A stretch of DNA of 64,000 nt from the NCBI GenBank assembly GCA_019422525.1, contig JAHZDE010000002.1, positions 440,716-504,715 on the forward strand, in the 5' to 3' direction. Within the stretch, counting starts at the first letter, position 1. Each line of letters begins with the position of its first letter. This stretch comes from Clostridiales bacterium. GTDB taxonomy: Bacteria; Bacillota; Clostridia; Oscillospirales; Acutalibacteraceae. A program made the translations under genes and the position numbers. The notes under the pieces were generated by a model, which was not told the origin of the DNA, made no database searches, and worked only from the letters and a program-made list of their open reading frames with translations. This document shows, in pieces, positions 34,027-43,669 of the stretch.

Positions 34027-34215
34027 ATGGACTCTAACATCGAACGCTGGTACTCCATGAAAGAAATTTGCGAATATCTCGGTGTCAGCCGTGATACCGT
34101 ACTCGCTTGGATAGACAAAAGAGAAATGCCCGCCACAAAGATCGGCAGGCTGTGGAAATTTAAAATTAGCGAAGTGGACGCTTGGATGAAATCCGGCGTT
34201 GCGGCTGAGAAATAA
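34027..34215 (+). CDS. Small helix-turn-helix (excisionase-type) protein
   Basis: The 62-residue protein consists of one HTH_17/MerR-like domain (SMKEICEYLGVSRDTVLAWI, then KIGRLWKFKISEVDAWM). Small proteins of this kind often precede type I restriction genes and probably control their transcription, delaying restriction after entry into a new host. The promoter lies directly before it. RBS GTGAGG is seen 10 bp upstream. Confidence 0.8.
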   Translation: MDSNIERWYSMKEICEYLGVSRDTVLAWIDKREMPATKIGRLWKFKISEVDAWMKSGVAAEK

Positions 34216-34227
34216 TCGGTGATTTGA

Positions 34228-34434
34228 ATGGACGAAAAGAGATTGGAAGCATTTGAAAACATGCTAAAAGCCATCCTTTCCCAGTATGATTCGACTGTAG
34301 AAAAGATGGCGAAGCTCAAAGCGGAGGGCAAGGAGAAAACCGTAACCTATCGCCAACTTTTTGCCAATAAGCTGCAACTTCAGGCGATTTTGTCCTATTA
34401 CCGGACTTATGGGCTTTTAGAGGATGAAAGATAA
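34228..34434 (+). CDS. Small helical protein of unknown function
   Basis: The 68-residue protein (MDEKRLEAFENMLKAILSQY...) is predicted to be almost entirely helical, with many Lys, Glu and Leu, and shows no known motif. It sits 12 bp behind the HTH gene and 62 bp before hsdM in the same operon, a position often filled by small uncharacterised proteins in clostridial type I loci. A role as an accessory or regulatory partner is only inferred. Confidence 0.7.
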   Translation: MDEKRLEAFENMLKAILSQYDSTVEKMAKLKAEGKEKTVTYRQLFANKLQLQAILSYYRTYGLLEDER

Positions 34435-34496
34435 GAATGTTTTGTGATGCACCGCACATCACCTTTAAAAATATTTGATTAGAAAGAGAGTTTTTT

Positions 34497-35999
34497 ATGG
34501 CAACAAATCATAACGCCAATATCGGCTTTGAAAAACAAATTTGGGACGCTGCTTGCGTTTTGCGTGGCAATATAGACGCTTCGGAGTATAAATCCGTCGT
34601 ATTGGGTTTAATCTTTTTAAAATACATTTCCGACCGTTTTGAAGCCAAATATAACGAATTGGTGGCCGAGGGCGACGGTTTCGAAGAAGATAAAGACGAA
34701 TACACCGCAGAAAATATCTTCTTTGTACCAGAGAATGCCCGTTGGAGCGTAATTGCAGGGGCAGCGCATACGCCGGAGATCGGCACGGTAATCGACGAGG
34801 CTATGCGCAGTATCGAAAAGGAGAACAAGCGTCTCAAAGATATCCTACCCAAAAACTTTGCCCGTCCGGAGCTGGACAAGCGCCGCCTGGGCGAGGTAGT
34901 GGATCTGTTTACCAACATTCAGATGGTAGAACACGGCAACAGTAAGGATATACTGGGCCGAACTTATGAATACTGCCTGTCCAAGTTTGCCGAGCAGGAG
35001 GGCAAGTTGGCCGGCGAATTTTACACTCCGTCCTGTGTCGTGCGCACCTTGGTGGAGATTTTGCAGCCCTACAATGGCCGGGTGTACGACCCTTGCTGTG
35101 GCAGTGGCGGTATGTTTGTGCAGTCGGCAAAATTTATCGAGAACCACGGCGGAAACATCAACAAGATTTCGGTTTTCGGACAGGACTCCAACCCCACCAC
35201 CTGGAAGATGGCACAGATGAACCTTGCCATTCGAGGGATTGAGGCAGACCTGGGTAAATTTAATGCAGATACTTTCTTTAACGACTGCCACCCTCAACTG
35301 AAAGCAGATTTTATTATGGCAAACCCGCCTTTTAACCTCTCTGACTGGGGACAAGATAAGCTGCTGGACGATGTACGCTGGCAATATGGCACACCGCCCG
35401 CCGGCAATGCCAACTTCGCCTGGTTACAACATATGATCTGGCACCTTGCGCCAAACGGTCGTATTGGCATGGTACTGGCCAACGGCTCCCTGTCCTCCCA
35501 AAGCGGTGGTGAGGGTGACATCCGCAAAAACATTATCAACGCCGATCTGGTAGACTGCATCGTGGCCATGCCCTCCCAGCTGTTCTATACTACGCAGATT
35601 CCCGTCTCCCTGTGGTTTTTGGCAAAGAACAAAAAGCAAAAGGGCAAGACGCTGTTTATTGATGCACGGAAGATGGGCACCATGGTCACCCGGAAGCTGC
35701 GGGAGCTGACCGACGAGGACATTCAGAAGCTGGCAGACACCTATAACGCCTTTGTGGACGGCACACTGGAAGATGTCAAGGGCTTCTGCGCCGTGGCGAC
35801 CACTGAGGAAATTGCCAAACAGGACTACATCCTCACCCCCGGCCGATATGTGGGCATTGAGGAACAAGAGGATGACGGCGAACCCTTTGAGGAGAAGATG
35901 GACCGCCTGACCAAGGAACTGTCGGAGCTGTTCCAGAAGTCCCACGAGCTGGAGGCGCAGATCAAGGAGCGACTGGGGGCGATTGGGTATGAAGTGTGA
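34497..35999 (+). CDS. hsdM: Type I restriction-modification system methyltransferase subunit
   Basis: The 500-residue N6-adenine methyltransferase has the HsdM N-terminal helical domain (GFEKQIWDAACVLRGNID), the SAM-binding motif I in VYDPCCGSGGMFV and the catalytic NPPF in ANPPFNLSDWG. It forms M2S with HsdS to methylate and M2S with R2 to cut. The length is normal. AAGAGAG precedes the ATG. It overlaps hsdS by 11 bp. Its base composition is GC-richer than that of the genes following hsdS. Confidence 0.96.
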   Translation: MATNHNANIGFEKQIWDAACVLRGNIDASEYKSVVLGLIFLKYISDRFEAKYNELVAEGDGFEEDKDEYTAENIFFVPENARWSVIAGAAHTPEIGTVIDEAMRSIEKENKRLKDILPKNFARPELDKRRLGEVVDLFTNIQMVEHGNSKDILGRTYEYCLSKFAEQEGKLAGEFYTPSCVVRTLVEILQPYNGRVYDPCCGSGGMFVQSAKFIENHGGNINKISVFGQDSNPTTWKMAQMNLAIRGIEADLGKFNADTFFNDCHPQLKADFIMANPPFNLSDWGQDKLLDDVRWQYGTPPAGNANFAWLQHMIWHLAPNGRIGMVLANGSLSSQSGGEGDIRKNIINADLVDCIVAMPSQLFYTTQIPVSLWFLAKNKKQKGKTLFIDARKMGTMVTRKLRELTDEDIQKLADTYNAFVDGTLEDVKGFCAVATTEEIAKQDYILTPGRYVGIEEQEDDGEPFEEKMDRLTKELSELFQKSHELEAQIKERLGAIGYEV

Positions 36000-37200
36000 A
36001 ACCAGAAAGTTAAAAGATTTATTACAGCCTAAAGGATATATACGGGGACCATTTGGTTCAGCACTAAAAAGAGGAGAACTTCAAAATTTTGGGGTTCCTG
36101 TGTATGAACAACAACATGCAATTTATGGAACTAGAACATTTCGCTTTTATGTGGGGCAAGAAAAATATCAAGAGCTTAAGCGATTTACAACTGAAGAAAA
36201 TGATTTAATTATTAGTTGCTCTGGAACTATTGGTAAAGCATCTATTATTCAAACAAATGACCCAACAGGGATTATTAGTCAAGCACTTTTGATTTTGAGA
36301 TGTAAAACTGATATCGTTTTACCACAATTCTTGTATTACTTTCTGTCATCTGCTCGCGGTTATCACTCAATTACAAGTGTTTCCAGCGGAAGCGTACAAG
36401 TAAACATCGCTAAAAGAGAAATTATTGAAAATATCGATGTACCATATTTTGATCTTCAGATTCAAAAAAGAATCGTTTCTATTTTATCAGCCCTCGATGA
36501 CAAAATCGAACTGAACAGCAAGATAAACGATAATTTGGAGCAGCAGGCGCAAGCGATATTCAAGTCTTGGTTTGTTGACTTTGAACCTTTTGAAGGTGTT
36601 GCACCAAAGGAATGGCGCAATGCCACATTAGAAGAAATCACAGAGCTGGTGAGTCGAGGAATTGCTCCCAAATATTCTGATGATTCTGCCCAAACAGTAA
36701 TCAATCAGAAGTGCATTCGAAATCATATGATTGATTTGACTTTGGCTCGCAAACACACGCCAAAGACTATTAATGAAAAGTGGCTTCAATATGGAGATTT
36801 GCTCATTAACTCAACCGGAACGGGTACATTAGGACGCACCGCACAAGTTTGGTTTGAACCCAAAAATCTCACAGTTGATTCTCATGTGACTATTGTCCGA
36901 CCAGCTAAGGAAAATCTGATTTTCTATATTGGTTTATGGGGTATTTCACATGAGAAAGAAATTGAATCTCTCCATACTGGGAGCACTGGTCAAACAGAAC
37001 TTCCACGAGAAAGGGTCAAAGCAATAGAATTGATTTTGCCAGACAATGAGACTCTGGATCGCTTCAATGCAATTATTGCGCCTATGGCTGCGGCCATCGT
37101 CTCAAATCAAAAGGAAAACCAAAGCCTTGCAGAACTCAGAGACGTCCTTCTTCCCAAACTGATGTACGGTGAACTCGATGTTGCTGACATTCAGTATTAA
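35989..37200 (+). CDS. hsdS: Type I restriction-modification specificity subunit
   Basis: The protein of about 403 residues carries two target-recognition domains (about 1-170 and 205-370) separated by the conserved spacer helix ELNSKINDNLEQQAQAIFKS. A second conserved region lies near the C terminus (NQKENQSLAELRDVLLPKLM). Each domain reads one half of a bipartite DNA site. ATG 35989 was chosen; a TTG two codons earlier is an alternative. The first domain is markedly AT-rich compared with hsdM, as expected from exchange of recognition domains. The target sequence cannot be predicted by eye. Confidence 0.94.
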   Translation: MKCETRKLKDLLQPKGYIRGPFGSALKRGELQNFGVPVYEQQHAIYGTRTFRFYVGQEKYQELKRFTTEENDLIISCSGTIGKASIIQTNDPTGIISQALLILRCKTDIVLPQFLYYFLSSARGYHSITSVSSGSVQVNIAKREIIENIDVPYFDLQIQKRIVSILSALDDKIELNSKINDNLEQQAQAIFKSWFVDFEPFEGVAPKEWRNATLEEITELVSRGIAPKYSDDSAQTVINQKCIRNHMIDLTLARKHTPKTINEKWLQYGDLLINSTGTGTLGRTAQVWFEPKNLTVDSHVTIVRPAKENLIFYIGLWGISHEKEIESLHTGSTGQTELPRERVKAIELILPDNETLDRFNAIIAPMAAAIVSNQKENQSLAELRDVLLPKLMYGELDVADIQY

Positions 37201-37244
37201 GCGCTCTATTTTATAAAAATGTTATACATACCGAGGTGAAAGCA

Positions 37245-38495
37245 ATGGGAAACCTCCGAATTCCTAAAAAAATCAACTCTGTCAGCAGTTACATTAAGGC
37301 CATCTTTGATTTGCGCAATTCAAAAATATCGGAGTATGCCTTGTCCTCTTACTGGTTTTTTCGGGGGCAAAAGAACTCTTCGTGGGGAATGAGCCCAAAT
37401 GTATTTCGAAATGATGCTTTGAAATATGAGTTTGATTCAATTGAGACAGCTATTCGGCAGAGACCATACGACTTTCGTGAGTGTTCTACAGATTTTGAAA
37501 TTCTCACAAAATTACAGCATTATGGATTGGGGACAAGATTACTTGATGTTACGTTAAATCCTTTGGTTGCCCTGTATTTTGCATCAGAAAAGCATGAGGA
37601 ATTTGTACCTGGTAAGTATGGACGAGGCAAATATATTCCGTGTGACGGAAAGGTGGTATACCGGTATGGTTATGGACACAAACTCTCCGAATTAGAAGTA
37701 CGGATTGCATGTGCTCTTCCATTTATTGAGTTTGCAGAGGACCTTACACTTTCTGGACTATTTAAAGAACTGTACAGTAAAAAAATAATTACTGCCGATG
37801 AACAGGTTATGTTAGAAGATAACAATTATGAAAAATTTATTCATGCTATACAGAGTAATAGTTTTGTCGTCTCCTCGTACAGTAATGAAAGACTGACAAG
37901 ACAAAATGGTGCATTTATCATTCCATCAGCTATAAAAATCATCGGTGATGACGTAAACGGTGGGAATTGCCTTGTTCGGAAAGCTCGCTGCGATTTAGAT
38001 GATGAGTTTGAAGAAACATATTTTATTATTCCATCGGAGAAAAAAGAAAGTATTCGAGATGAATTGGACTTCTTAAACATCAACGAGGCTACACTTTTTC
38101 CGGAGCTTGAACATCAATTGGTTTATTTACAGAATAGAAAACTTCCAAGTCCTGGCGAGGTAGAAATCTATGAAGATTTTTCAGGAAAGGTAACGCAAAC
38201 CTCAGACAATACTTCTATGGAAGAAGTGGTTACTCCTCACTCGGAGCCACATCCGAACATTCAACAGATTGTAGATAAATATTTGTCAGAATCTCCTGAT
38301 CTTGTTAAACAGGTTATTCATGTGTTGGAAGAAGGTACATCTGTAATAGATTGGTGGTTAAAGGACTCTGCGGTAAGCCGGATAAACCGTGATATTACCA
38401 GAATACTTCAAACAAAAATGTCAATGCAAGCGAGTAAAGTGTTGGCGAACAACATGGTAAAAGAAATACTCATTCCTCAAAATCAAGTGAAATAA
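37245..38495 (+). CDS. FRG-domain protein
   Basis: The 416-residue protein has an FRG domain in its N-terminal third: WFFRGQ at 37-42 and LQHYGLGTRLLDVTLNPLVALYFA written in two parts, LQHYGLGTRLLD (90-101) and NPLVALYFA (105-113). FRG domains are often found in phage-defence loci and have been compared with nucleotide-modifying folds; activity is unknown. The rest is mixed, with a Ser/Pro-rich linker and a helical C terminus. ATG 37245 follows GAGGTGA. It lies between hsdS and hsdR and so belongs to the restriction operon. Confidence 0.85.
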   Translation: MGNLRIPKKINSVSSYIKAIFDLRNSKISEYALSSYWFFRGQKNSSWGMSPNVFRNDALKYEFDSIETAIRQRPYDFRECSTDFEILTKLQHYGLGTRLLDVTLNPLVALYFASEKHEEFVPGKYGRGKYIPCDGKVVYRYGYGHKLSELEVRIACALPFIEFAEDLTLSGLFKELYSKKIITADEQVMLEDNNYEKFIHAIQSNSFVVSSYSNERLTRQNGAFIIPSAIKIIGDDVNGGNCLVRKARCDLDDEFEETYFIIPSEKKESIRDELDFLNINEATLFPELEHQLVYLQNRKLPSPGEVEIYEDFSGKVTQTSDNTSMEEVVTPHSEPHPNIQQIVDKYLSESPDLVKQVIHVLEEGTSVIDWWLKDSAVSRINRDITRILQTKMSMQASKVLANNMVKEILIPQNQVK

Positions 38496-38736
38496 ATCAA
38501 TCAGAAGTTCAATAGTAGTTAAAATTTTTACAGAGTCAATTGATAAAAGCATCATGTTATGGTTCTTTACTAATGAGCTCCGCTATACTTACCAGATCGG
38601 ATATCGAATGGGGCCTTGGTTTTGTAGGAAGTCCAGCTACTTTTTACATGAATATCTGATTAGATTGAAGTTACCATAATCCCAATTCAAAACTTCAAAT
38701 TATCGTTTGCGGATAAAGTGTATGTGAGGTAAATAA

Positions 38737-39474
38737 ATGAAAATTAACAAAACTACAATGATTACTTGCATTGTAATCACTATTCTAAGTGGACTGGCGA
38801 TTTTACTTTTTGATAATACACTGATTCAAAATATCTCTTCTGGTATTTTCACAGGTTTCATTGCATCACTAGTAATCTCTATTATCGGTTATTTTCACGA
38901 GCGTAATATAATTCTCGAAAAAACTGATAACAACATAAAGAGCCTTTATATCAATATGATGGTTCTCTCTAAGATCATAGGAAGTGCATTGCCACAAATA
39001 CATAAAGCAACCGTCATGGAATCCCTTCCGTTTAAAAATATTTCTGGATTATCCGAATTGAGTGTTGGATTTACCGAAAAAATGGATCTTGGTCTGTTTT
39101 GCCCTTTTTGGAAACACGGAAAATTAGCTCGGATTTATTCAGAACTAATTGAGTTTCAGCAGGTGCTGTATAACATCAAAAATATTACAGCAAACCTTCA
39201 AGCACAAACTATGGAATTTTCAATAAAAACTTTGGAACTACAAAATACACAGTTGAGAGGAATACAACCAAGTCCAACAGACTTTGAAAGTATCGATGAT
39301 TTGAAAAATTTAATTAATATTAGAACTGCTAAACTTCATGAGTATGTAACAAGTCAAACTCTTGAATTAGAGAGGATTGCAAAATCTTTCTACACCTATA
39401 AAAGTCGTAAATACCCTTGGGAAAAGATAAAGGCTAATTTAACGCTACAAATAGAAGATATAGTAAAGAGGTGA
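38737..39474 (+). CDS. Two-TM membrane protein in the restriction operon
   Basis: The 245-residue protein has two close hydrophobic segments (about 7-25 and 35-53), then a cytoplasmic part of 190 residues that is mostly helical with coiled-coil character (NITANLQAQTMEFSIKTLEL). No known domain is recognised. The gene lies in an AT-rich patch and 5 bp before hsdR. Before it is a 241-bp gap in which no credible gene or promoter was found. Small membrane proteins with a cytoplasmic sensor or effector part are frequent in abortive-infection systems, but a role here is only suggested by position. Confidence 0.75.
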   Translation: MKINKTTMITCIVITILSGLAILLFDNTLIQNISSGIFTGFIASLVISIIGYFHERNIILEKTDNNIKSLYINMMVLSKIIGSALPQIHKATVMESLPFKNISGLSELSVGFTEKMDLGLFCPFWKHGKLARIYSELIEFQQVLYNIKNITANLQAQTMEFSIKTLELQNTQLRGIQPSPTDFESIDDLKNLINIRTAKLHEYVTSQTLELERIAKSFYTYKSRKYPWEKIKANLTLQIEDIVKR

Positions 39475-39478
39475 TTTT

Positions 39479-42400
39479 ATGCCTTTCACCGAATCCAATT
39501 ATGAAAACGCCGTGCTGCAGCTCTTCACCCAGGCCTTAGGCTATGCCTACGCCTATGGCCCGGATATCGAGCGTGACTACCACTCGCCCCTCTATGAGGA
39601 TGAGCTGCTGCCCGCTTTGCAGGCTATCAATTCCTCATTGCCACAAGAGGCGCTGGACGACGCAGTGTACAGGCTAAAAAACTTTGAGTCTGGCTCCCTC
39701 TTACAGAAGAACATGGTCTTTACCGACTATCTGCAAAACGGAGTACCGGTGAAGTTCATGGTACAGGGCGAGGAACGCTCCGACCTGGTATATTTGGTGG
39801 ACTACCAGCACCCGGAGAACAACCGCTTTACCGTCATCAACCAGTGGACGATGATTGAGAACAGCGAAAAGCGGGCGGATGTGGTGCTGTTCGTCAACGG
39901 GCTGCCTTTGGTTGTCATAGAGCTCAAGTCTCCTTCCCGGGAAGAAACCGACGCCTCTGCCGCTTACCGGCAGCTGCGCAACTACATGCACGAGATTCCC
40001 TCCCTGTTTATTTATAATCAAGTTTGCGTAATGAGCGACCTCACTACCTCCAAAGCGGGGACGATTACCTCCGGTGAGGACCGTTTTATGGAGTGGAAAA
40101 CCAAGGACGGCAGCTACGAGAACACCCAGTATGCCCAGTTTGACACCTTCTTTGAGGGGATTTTTGAAAAACAGCGATTTCTGGACATTCTCCAAAACTT
40201 TATCTGCTTTAATGTGGACGGGGCCAACACCTTCAAAGTCCTTGCTGCCTATCACCAGTATTTTGCAGTAAAGAAGGCAATCGAATCCACCAAGCACGCC
40301 ACCGTTACCGACGGCAAGGGCGGCGTGTTCTGGCACACCCAGGGCAGTGGCAAGTCGCTTTCCATGGTATTCTATGCCCATTATTTGCAGCAGGCACTGG
40401 AAAGCCCCACGATTGTGGTCATCACCGACCGCAACGACTTGGATAACCAGCTCTATGGTCAGTTCTCCCGCTGCAAGGATTTCCTGCGCCAGACGCCCCA
40501 GCAGGCCGAGAGCCGCCAGAATTTGCAGGAACTGCTGGCAAACCGGCAGGCAAACGGCATCATCTTTACCACGATGCAGAAATTCGAGGAGACCGGAGAG
40601 CCTCTGTCCGAGCGCCGGAATATCGTGGTTATGGCAGACGAGGCACACCGGGGACAATATGGCCTAACGGAAAAGGTTATTACCCGGCAAAACGAGAAGG
40701 GCAAGCTGGAGGTCAAAACCTCCATTGGCACGGCTCGCATTATCCGGGACAGCCTGCCAAATGCTACATATATCGGGTTTACCGGTACGCCTATTTCCTC
40801 CAAGGACCGCAGTACCCGGGAGGTATTCGGTGATTATATTGACATTTACGATATGACCCAAGCCGTGGAGGACGGGGCCACTCGCCCGGTCTACTACGAA
40901 AGCCGTGTTATCCACCTAAAACTGGATGAAAACACTCTACGGTTAATTGACACCGAATATGACCTGATGGCGGAAAGCGCCGACCCCTATGTGATTGAAA
41001 AAAGTAAAAAAGAATTGGGCCAGATGGAGGCCATCTTGGGAAATGACCAGACCATCGCTTCGCTGGTGGACGACATCCTCGACCACTACGAGAATTATCG
41101 GGCCAATCTGCTCACCGGCAAGGCCATGATCGTGGCTTATTCCCGCCCTATTGCTATGAAAATCTATAAGCGCATCCTGAAACTTCGCCCAGATTGGACA
41201 GAAAAAGTAGGCGTAGTCATGACGCAGGGCAACAACGACCCGGAGGAGTGGCGGGAGATCATCGGCAACAAGGCGCATAAGGAAGACTTGGCCCGAAAGT
41301 TTAAAGACAATAGCTCTCCTATGAAAATCGCCATTGTGGTGGATATGTGGCTAACCGGATTTGATGTTCCGTCTCTGGCCACCATGTATGTGTATAAACC
41401 TATGGCTGGGCATAACCTGATGCAGGCGATCGCCCGAGTAAACCGTGTTTTCCGGGACAAAGAAGGTGGCCTGATAGTAGATTATGTGGGTATTGCCGCT
41501 GCTTTGAAACAGGCCATGAACGACTACACCGTGCGGGATAAAAAGAACTATGGCGATCCCGACGTTAGCAAAGCGGCCTATCCCAAATTCCAGGAGAAAC
41601 TGGAAGTTTGCCGGGATTTATTCCATGGCTTTGACTACACCTCATTCCTGACCGGAGATGACCTGGAAAAGGCACGAATGATCAGCGGTGGTGTCAACTT
41701 CCTATTGGGTAAATCGATTGTTGAGCACGATCTTTCCGACAAAGAAAAGACACAGAATGTTTATATCAAGGAGGCACTCCTGCTCAAACAGGCACTCTCC
41801 CTGTGCAGCAGCATGGTAGATGAGAAGACCCGGTTTGAAGCGGCCTATTTTGAAGCTGTGCGCACAATGCTTGTTCGTCTGACAACGGGAGGAGGAACCG
41901 GAAAGAAGTTTACTCTGCCGGAGGTCAACCAGCGTATCAATGACCTACTGAAACACAGCATCAAGAGTGAAGGTGTTATTAATCTGTTTTCGGATGTCGG
42001 CACCGAGTTCTCTCTATTTGACCCCAAGTTTTTGGAAGAGATCTCCCGCATGAAAGAGAAAAATCTGGCGGTCGAATTGCTGAAAAAGCTGATTGCGGAG
42101 CAGATTTCTGTCTATCGACGCACCAATGTTGTGAAATCCGAGAAATTCTCTGAGATTATCCAAAGCGCCATGAACCGTTATCTCAACGGTATGTTGACTA
42201 ACGAAGAAGTGATTCAGGAACTCTTGAAACTTGCAAAGGATATTTCTGCCGCTAACGCAGAGGGCGAAAAGCTGGGCTTGACTGCAGAAGAATTGGCATT
42301 CTACGATGCTCTGACCAAACCCCAGGCAATAAAGGATTTTTATGAGCATGATGAGTTAATTGCCATCACAAAAGAACTAACCGATGCACTGCGTAAAAAT

Positions 42401-42562
42401 CGTACGATTGATTGGCAAAAAAAAGAAAGCGCCCGTGCCGGTATGCGTCGGTTGGTAAAACGCCTCTTGAAAAAGCACAAGTATCCACCGGAAGGTATGG
42501 AGGATGCAGTGCAGACGGTCATGAGCCAGTGCGAGATGTGGACGGATACCATGGAGGAATGA
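39479..42562 (+). CDS. hsdR: Type I restriction endonuclease subunit R
   Basis: The 1027-residue motor-nuclease translocates DNA and cuts far from the recognition site. The N-terminal PD-(D/E)xK nuclease shows ADVVLFVNGLPLVVIELKSP. The helicase part has Walker A TQGSGKSLSM, the DEAH box in ADEAHRGQYG, TGTPI in motif III and QAIARVNRVFRDK in motif VI. A C-terminal helical region contacts HsdM/HsdS. Length and order are normal. ATG is 4 bp behind the two-TM gene, with AGAGGTG as the ribosome binding site. Confidence 0.96.
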   Translation: MPFTESNYENAVLQLFTQALGYAYAYGPDIERDYHSPLYEDELLPALQAINSSLPQEALDDAVYRLKNFESGSLLQKNMVFTDYLQNGVPVKFMVQGEERSDLVYLVDYQHPENNRFTVINQWTMIENSEKRADVVLFVNGLPLVVIELKSPSREETDASAAYRQLRNYMHEIPSLFIYNQVCVMSDLTTSKAGTITSGEDRFMEWKTKDGSYENTQYAQFDTFFEGIFEKQRFLDILQNFICFNVDGANTFKVLAAYHQYFAVKKAIESTKHATVTDGKGGVFWHTQGSGKSLSMVFYAHYLQQALESPTIVVITDRNDLDNQLYGQFSRCKDFLRQTPQQAESRQNLQELLANRQANGIIFTTMQKFEETGEPLSERRNIVVMADEAHRGQYGLTEKVITRQNEKGKLEVKTSIGTARIIRDSLPNATYIGFTGTPISSKDRSTREVFGDYIDIYDMTQAVEDGATRPVYYESRVIHLKLDENTLRLIDTEYDLMAESADPYVIEKSKKELGQMEAILGNDQTIASLVDDILDHYENYRANLLTGKAMIVAYSRPIAMKIYKRILKLRPDWTEKVGVVMTQGNNDPEEWREIIGNKAHKEDLARKFKDNSSPMKIAIVVDMWLTGFDVPSLATMYVYKPMAGHNLMQAIARVNRVFRDKEGGLIVDYVGIAAALKQAMNDYTVRDKKNYGDPDVSKAAYPKFQEKLEVCRDLFHGFDYTSFLTGDDLEKARMISGGVNFLLGKSIVEHDLSDKEKTQNVYIKEALLLKQALSLCSSMVDEKTRFEAAYFEAVRTMLVRLTTGGGTGKKFTLPEVNQRINDLLKHSIKSEGVINLFSDVGTEFSLFDPKFLEEISRMKEKNLAVELLKKLIAEQISVYRRTNVVKSEKFSEIIQSAMNRYLNGMLTNEEVIQELLKLAKDISAANAEGEKLGLTAEELAFYDALTKPQAIKDFYEHDELIAITKELTDALRKNRTIDWQKKESARAGMRRLVKRLLKKHKYPPEGMEDAVQTVMSQCEMWTDTMEE

Positions 42563-42563
42563 A

Positions 42564-43640
42564 ATGAATATACAGAAACTAAGAGCGGCAATATCTGACT
42601 TTTCAAAACATCAAAACACCAATGCAGCATACTATGAGGATAACTGGTCTGAACGCAAGGAGCGTAAAGAATACTATCAGTCATTCACTAAGGATAAACT
42701 TATCGCTATAACCGAAGACGAGTTCTTGGAGTATATCAGCAAACTTTGGTCCATGCTCATTTGGGGCAATAAAAAGTATGTTGTGGATAAGTTGATCGCT
42801 GACAACGGCTTTTTGACACTGAAAAAGCAATTAGCAGAATTGTTGTACGGGACAAGCCCCGTTGAGAAACGATGGGATCTGTTTCTCAAGTCCGTCAAAG
42901 GAATGGGCCCTGCGACAATCAGCGAACTTCTTACATATGCAAATCCTCAAGAATATGTAATCTTTAATAAGACAACGATTCTTTGTTTTGGGTACTTGGA
43001 TATTCCCGATATGCCCAAGTACAATTATCAGTACACGGGAAAGAAATATGCGGAAGTTTGTACCATCGCAAAACAAATTGCCCAAGAACTAAAGAAATCC
43101 GGTGCGGAGAATTATGATCTCTTGGCAGTCGATTATTTTCTGTGGGACGAGATTTTACCACTTGCCGAAAAGAAATCCCCCGAAACTCCTGTTTCTGACT
43201 CCAAGAAACCTACGACTGTCAGCGACTCAAAATCCCTACATGATGAAATCAAAGAAAAACTGGTCGCAATTGGCGAACTTCTGGGATTCGACAGCCGTTC
43301 CGAGGCAAAAATTACGGCCGGAGCCGTTGTAGATGCAGTATGGGAAGCTAAAATCGGAAATATGGGTAAAGCAATATATGTATTTGAGGTACAATCCAAA
43401 GGCTCTATCGACAGTCTGATCCTCAACCTCAAAAAAGCACAAAGCAATGCTGCGGTACAAGCGGTTGTGGCAGTTGCTGACGAAGAACAGCTCGCCAAAA
43501 TTATCCGGGAAAGCGCCGGAGTTATCGACGAAAAATCTTTGCGCACTTGGGATTCGGAAGATGTCTTGGCTGTATATGACTCCCTTGTTAGAGCACATGA
43601 GTCAATTAACAAGTTAGCGCTTGTGCCAGAAAGTTTTTAA
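42564..43640 (+). CDS. HhH/nuclease-like accessory protein
   Basis: The 358-residue protein begins 1 bp after the hsdR stop, so the two are translationally linked. Residues 1-195 are helical and contain a helix-hairpin-helix-like element, VKGMGPATISELLTYANP at 111-128, as in DNA glycosylase-type folds. A linker rich in Ser, Pro and Lys (205-222) follows. The C-terminal domain has strand-helix spacing and residues (Asp257 in VVDAVW, Glu275 in YVFEVQSKG) that resemble a PD-(D/E)xK nuclease with E-x-Q instead of E-x-K. I do not know a named family. A DNA-binding or DNA-cutting accessory of the restriction system is plausible. Confidence 0.7.
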   Translation: MNIQKLRAAISDFSKHQNTNAAYYEDNWSERKERKEYYQSFTKDKLIAITEDEFLEYISKLWSMLIWGNKKYVVDKLIADNGFLTLKKQLAELLYGTSPVEKRWDLFLKSVKGMGPATISELLTYANPQEYVIFNKTTILCFGYLDIPDMPKYNYQYTGKKYAEVCTIAKQIAQELKKSGAENYDLLAVDYFLWDEILPLAEKKSPETPVSDSKKPTTVSDSKSLHDEIKEKLVAIGELLGFDSRSEAKITAGAVVDAVWEAKIGNMGKAIYVFEVQSKGSIDSLILNLKKAQSNAAVQAVVAVADEEQLAKIIRESAGVIDEKSLRTWDSEDVLAVYDSLVRAHESINKLALVPESF

Positions 43641-43669
43641 TAATATTTTAGCTAGAGAAGGCGGAAAAC

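Noticed and set aside
38554..38679. A 41-codon open frame in the gap before the two-TM gene
   Set aside because: It has no ribosome binding site and no recognisable motif; may be a decayed remnant.
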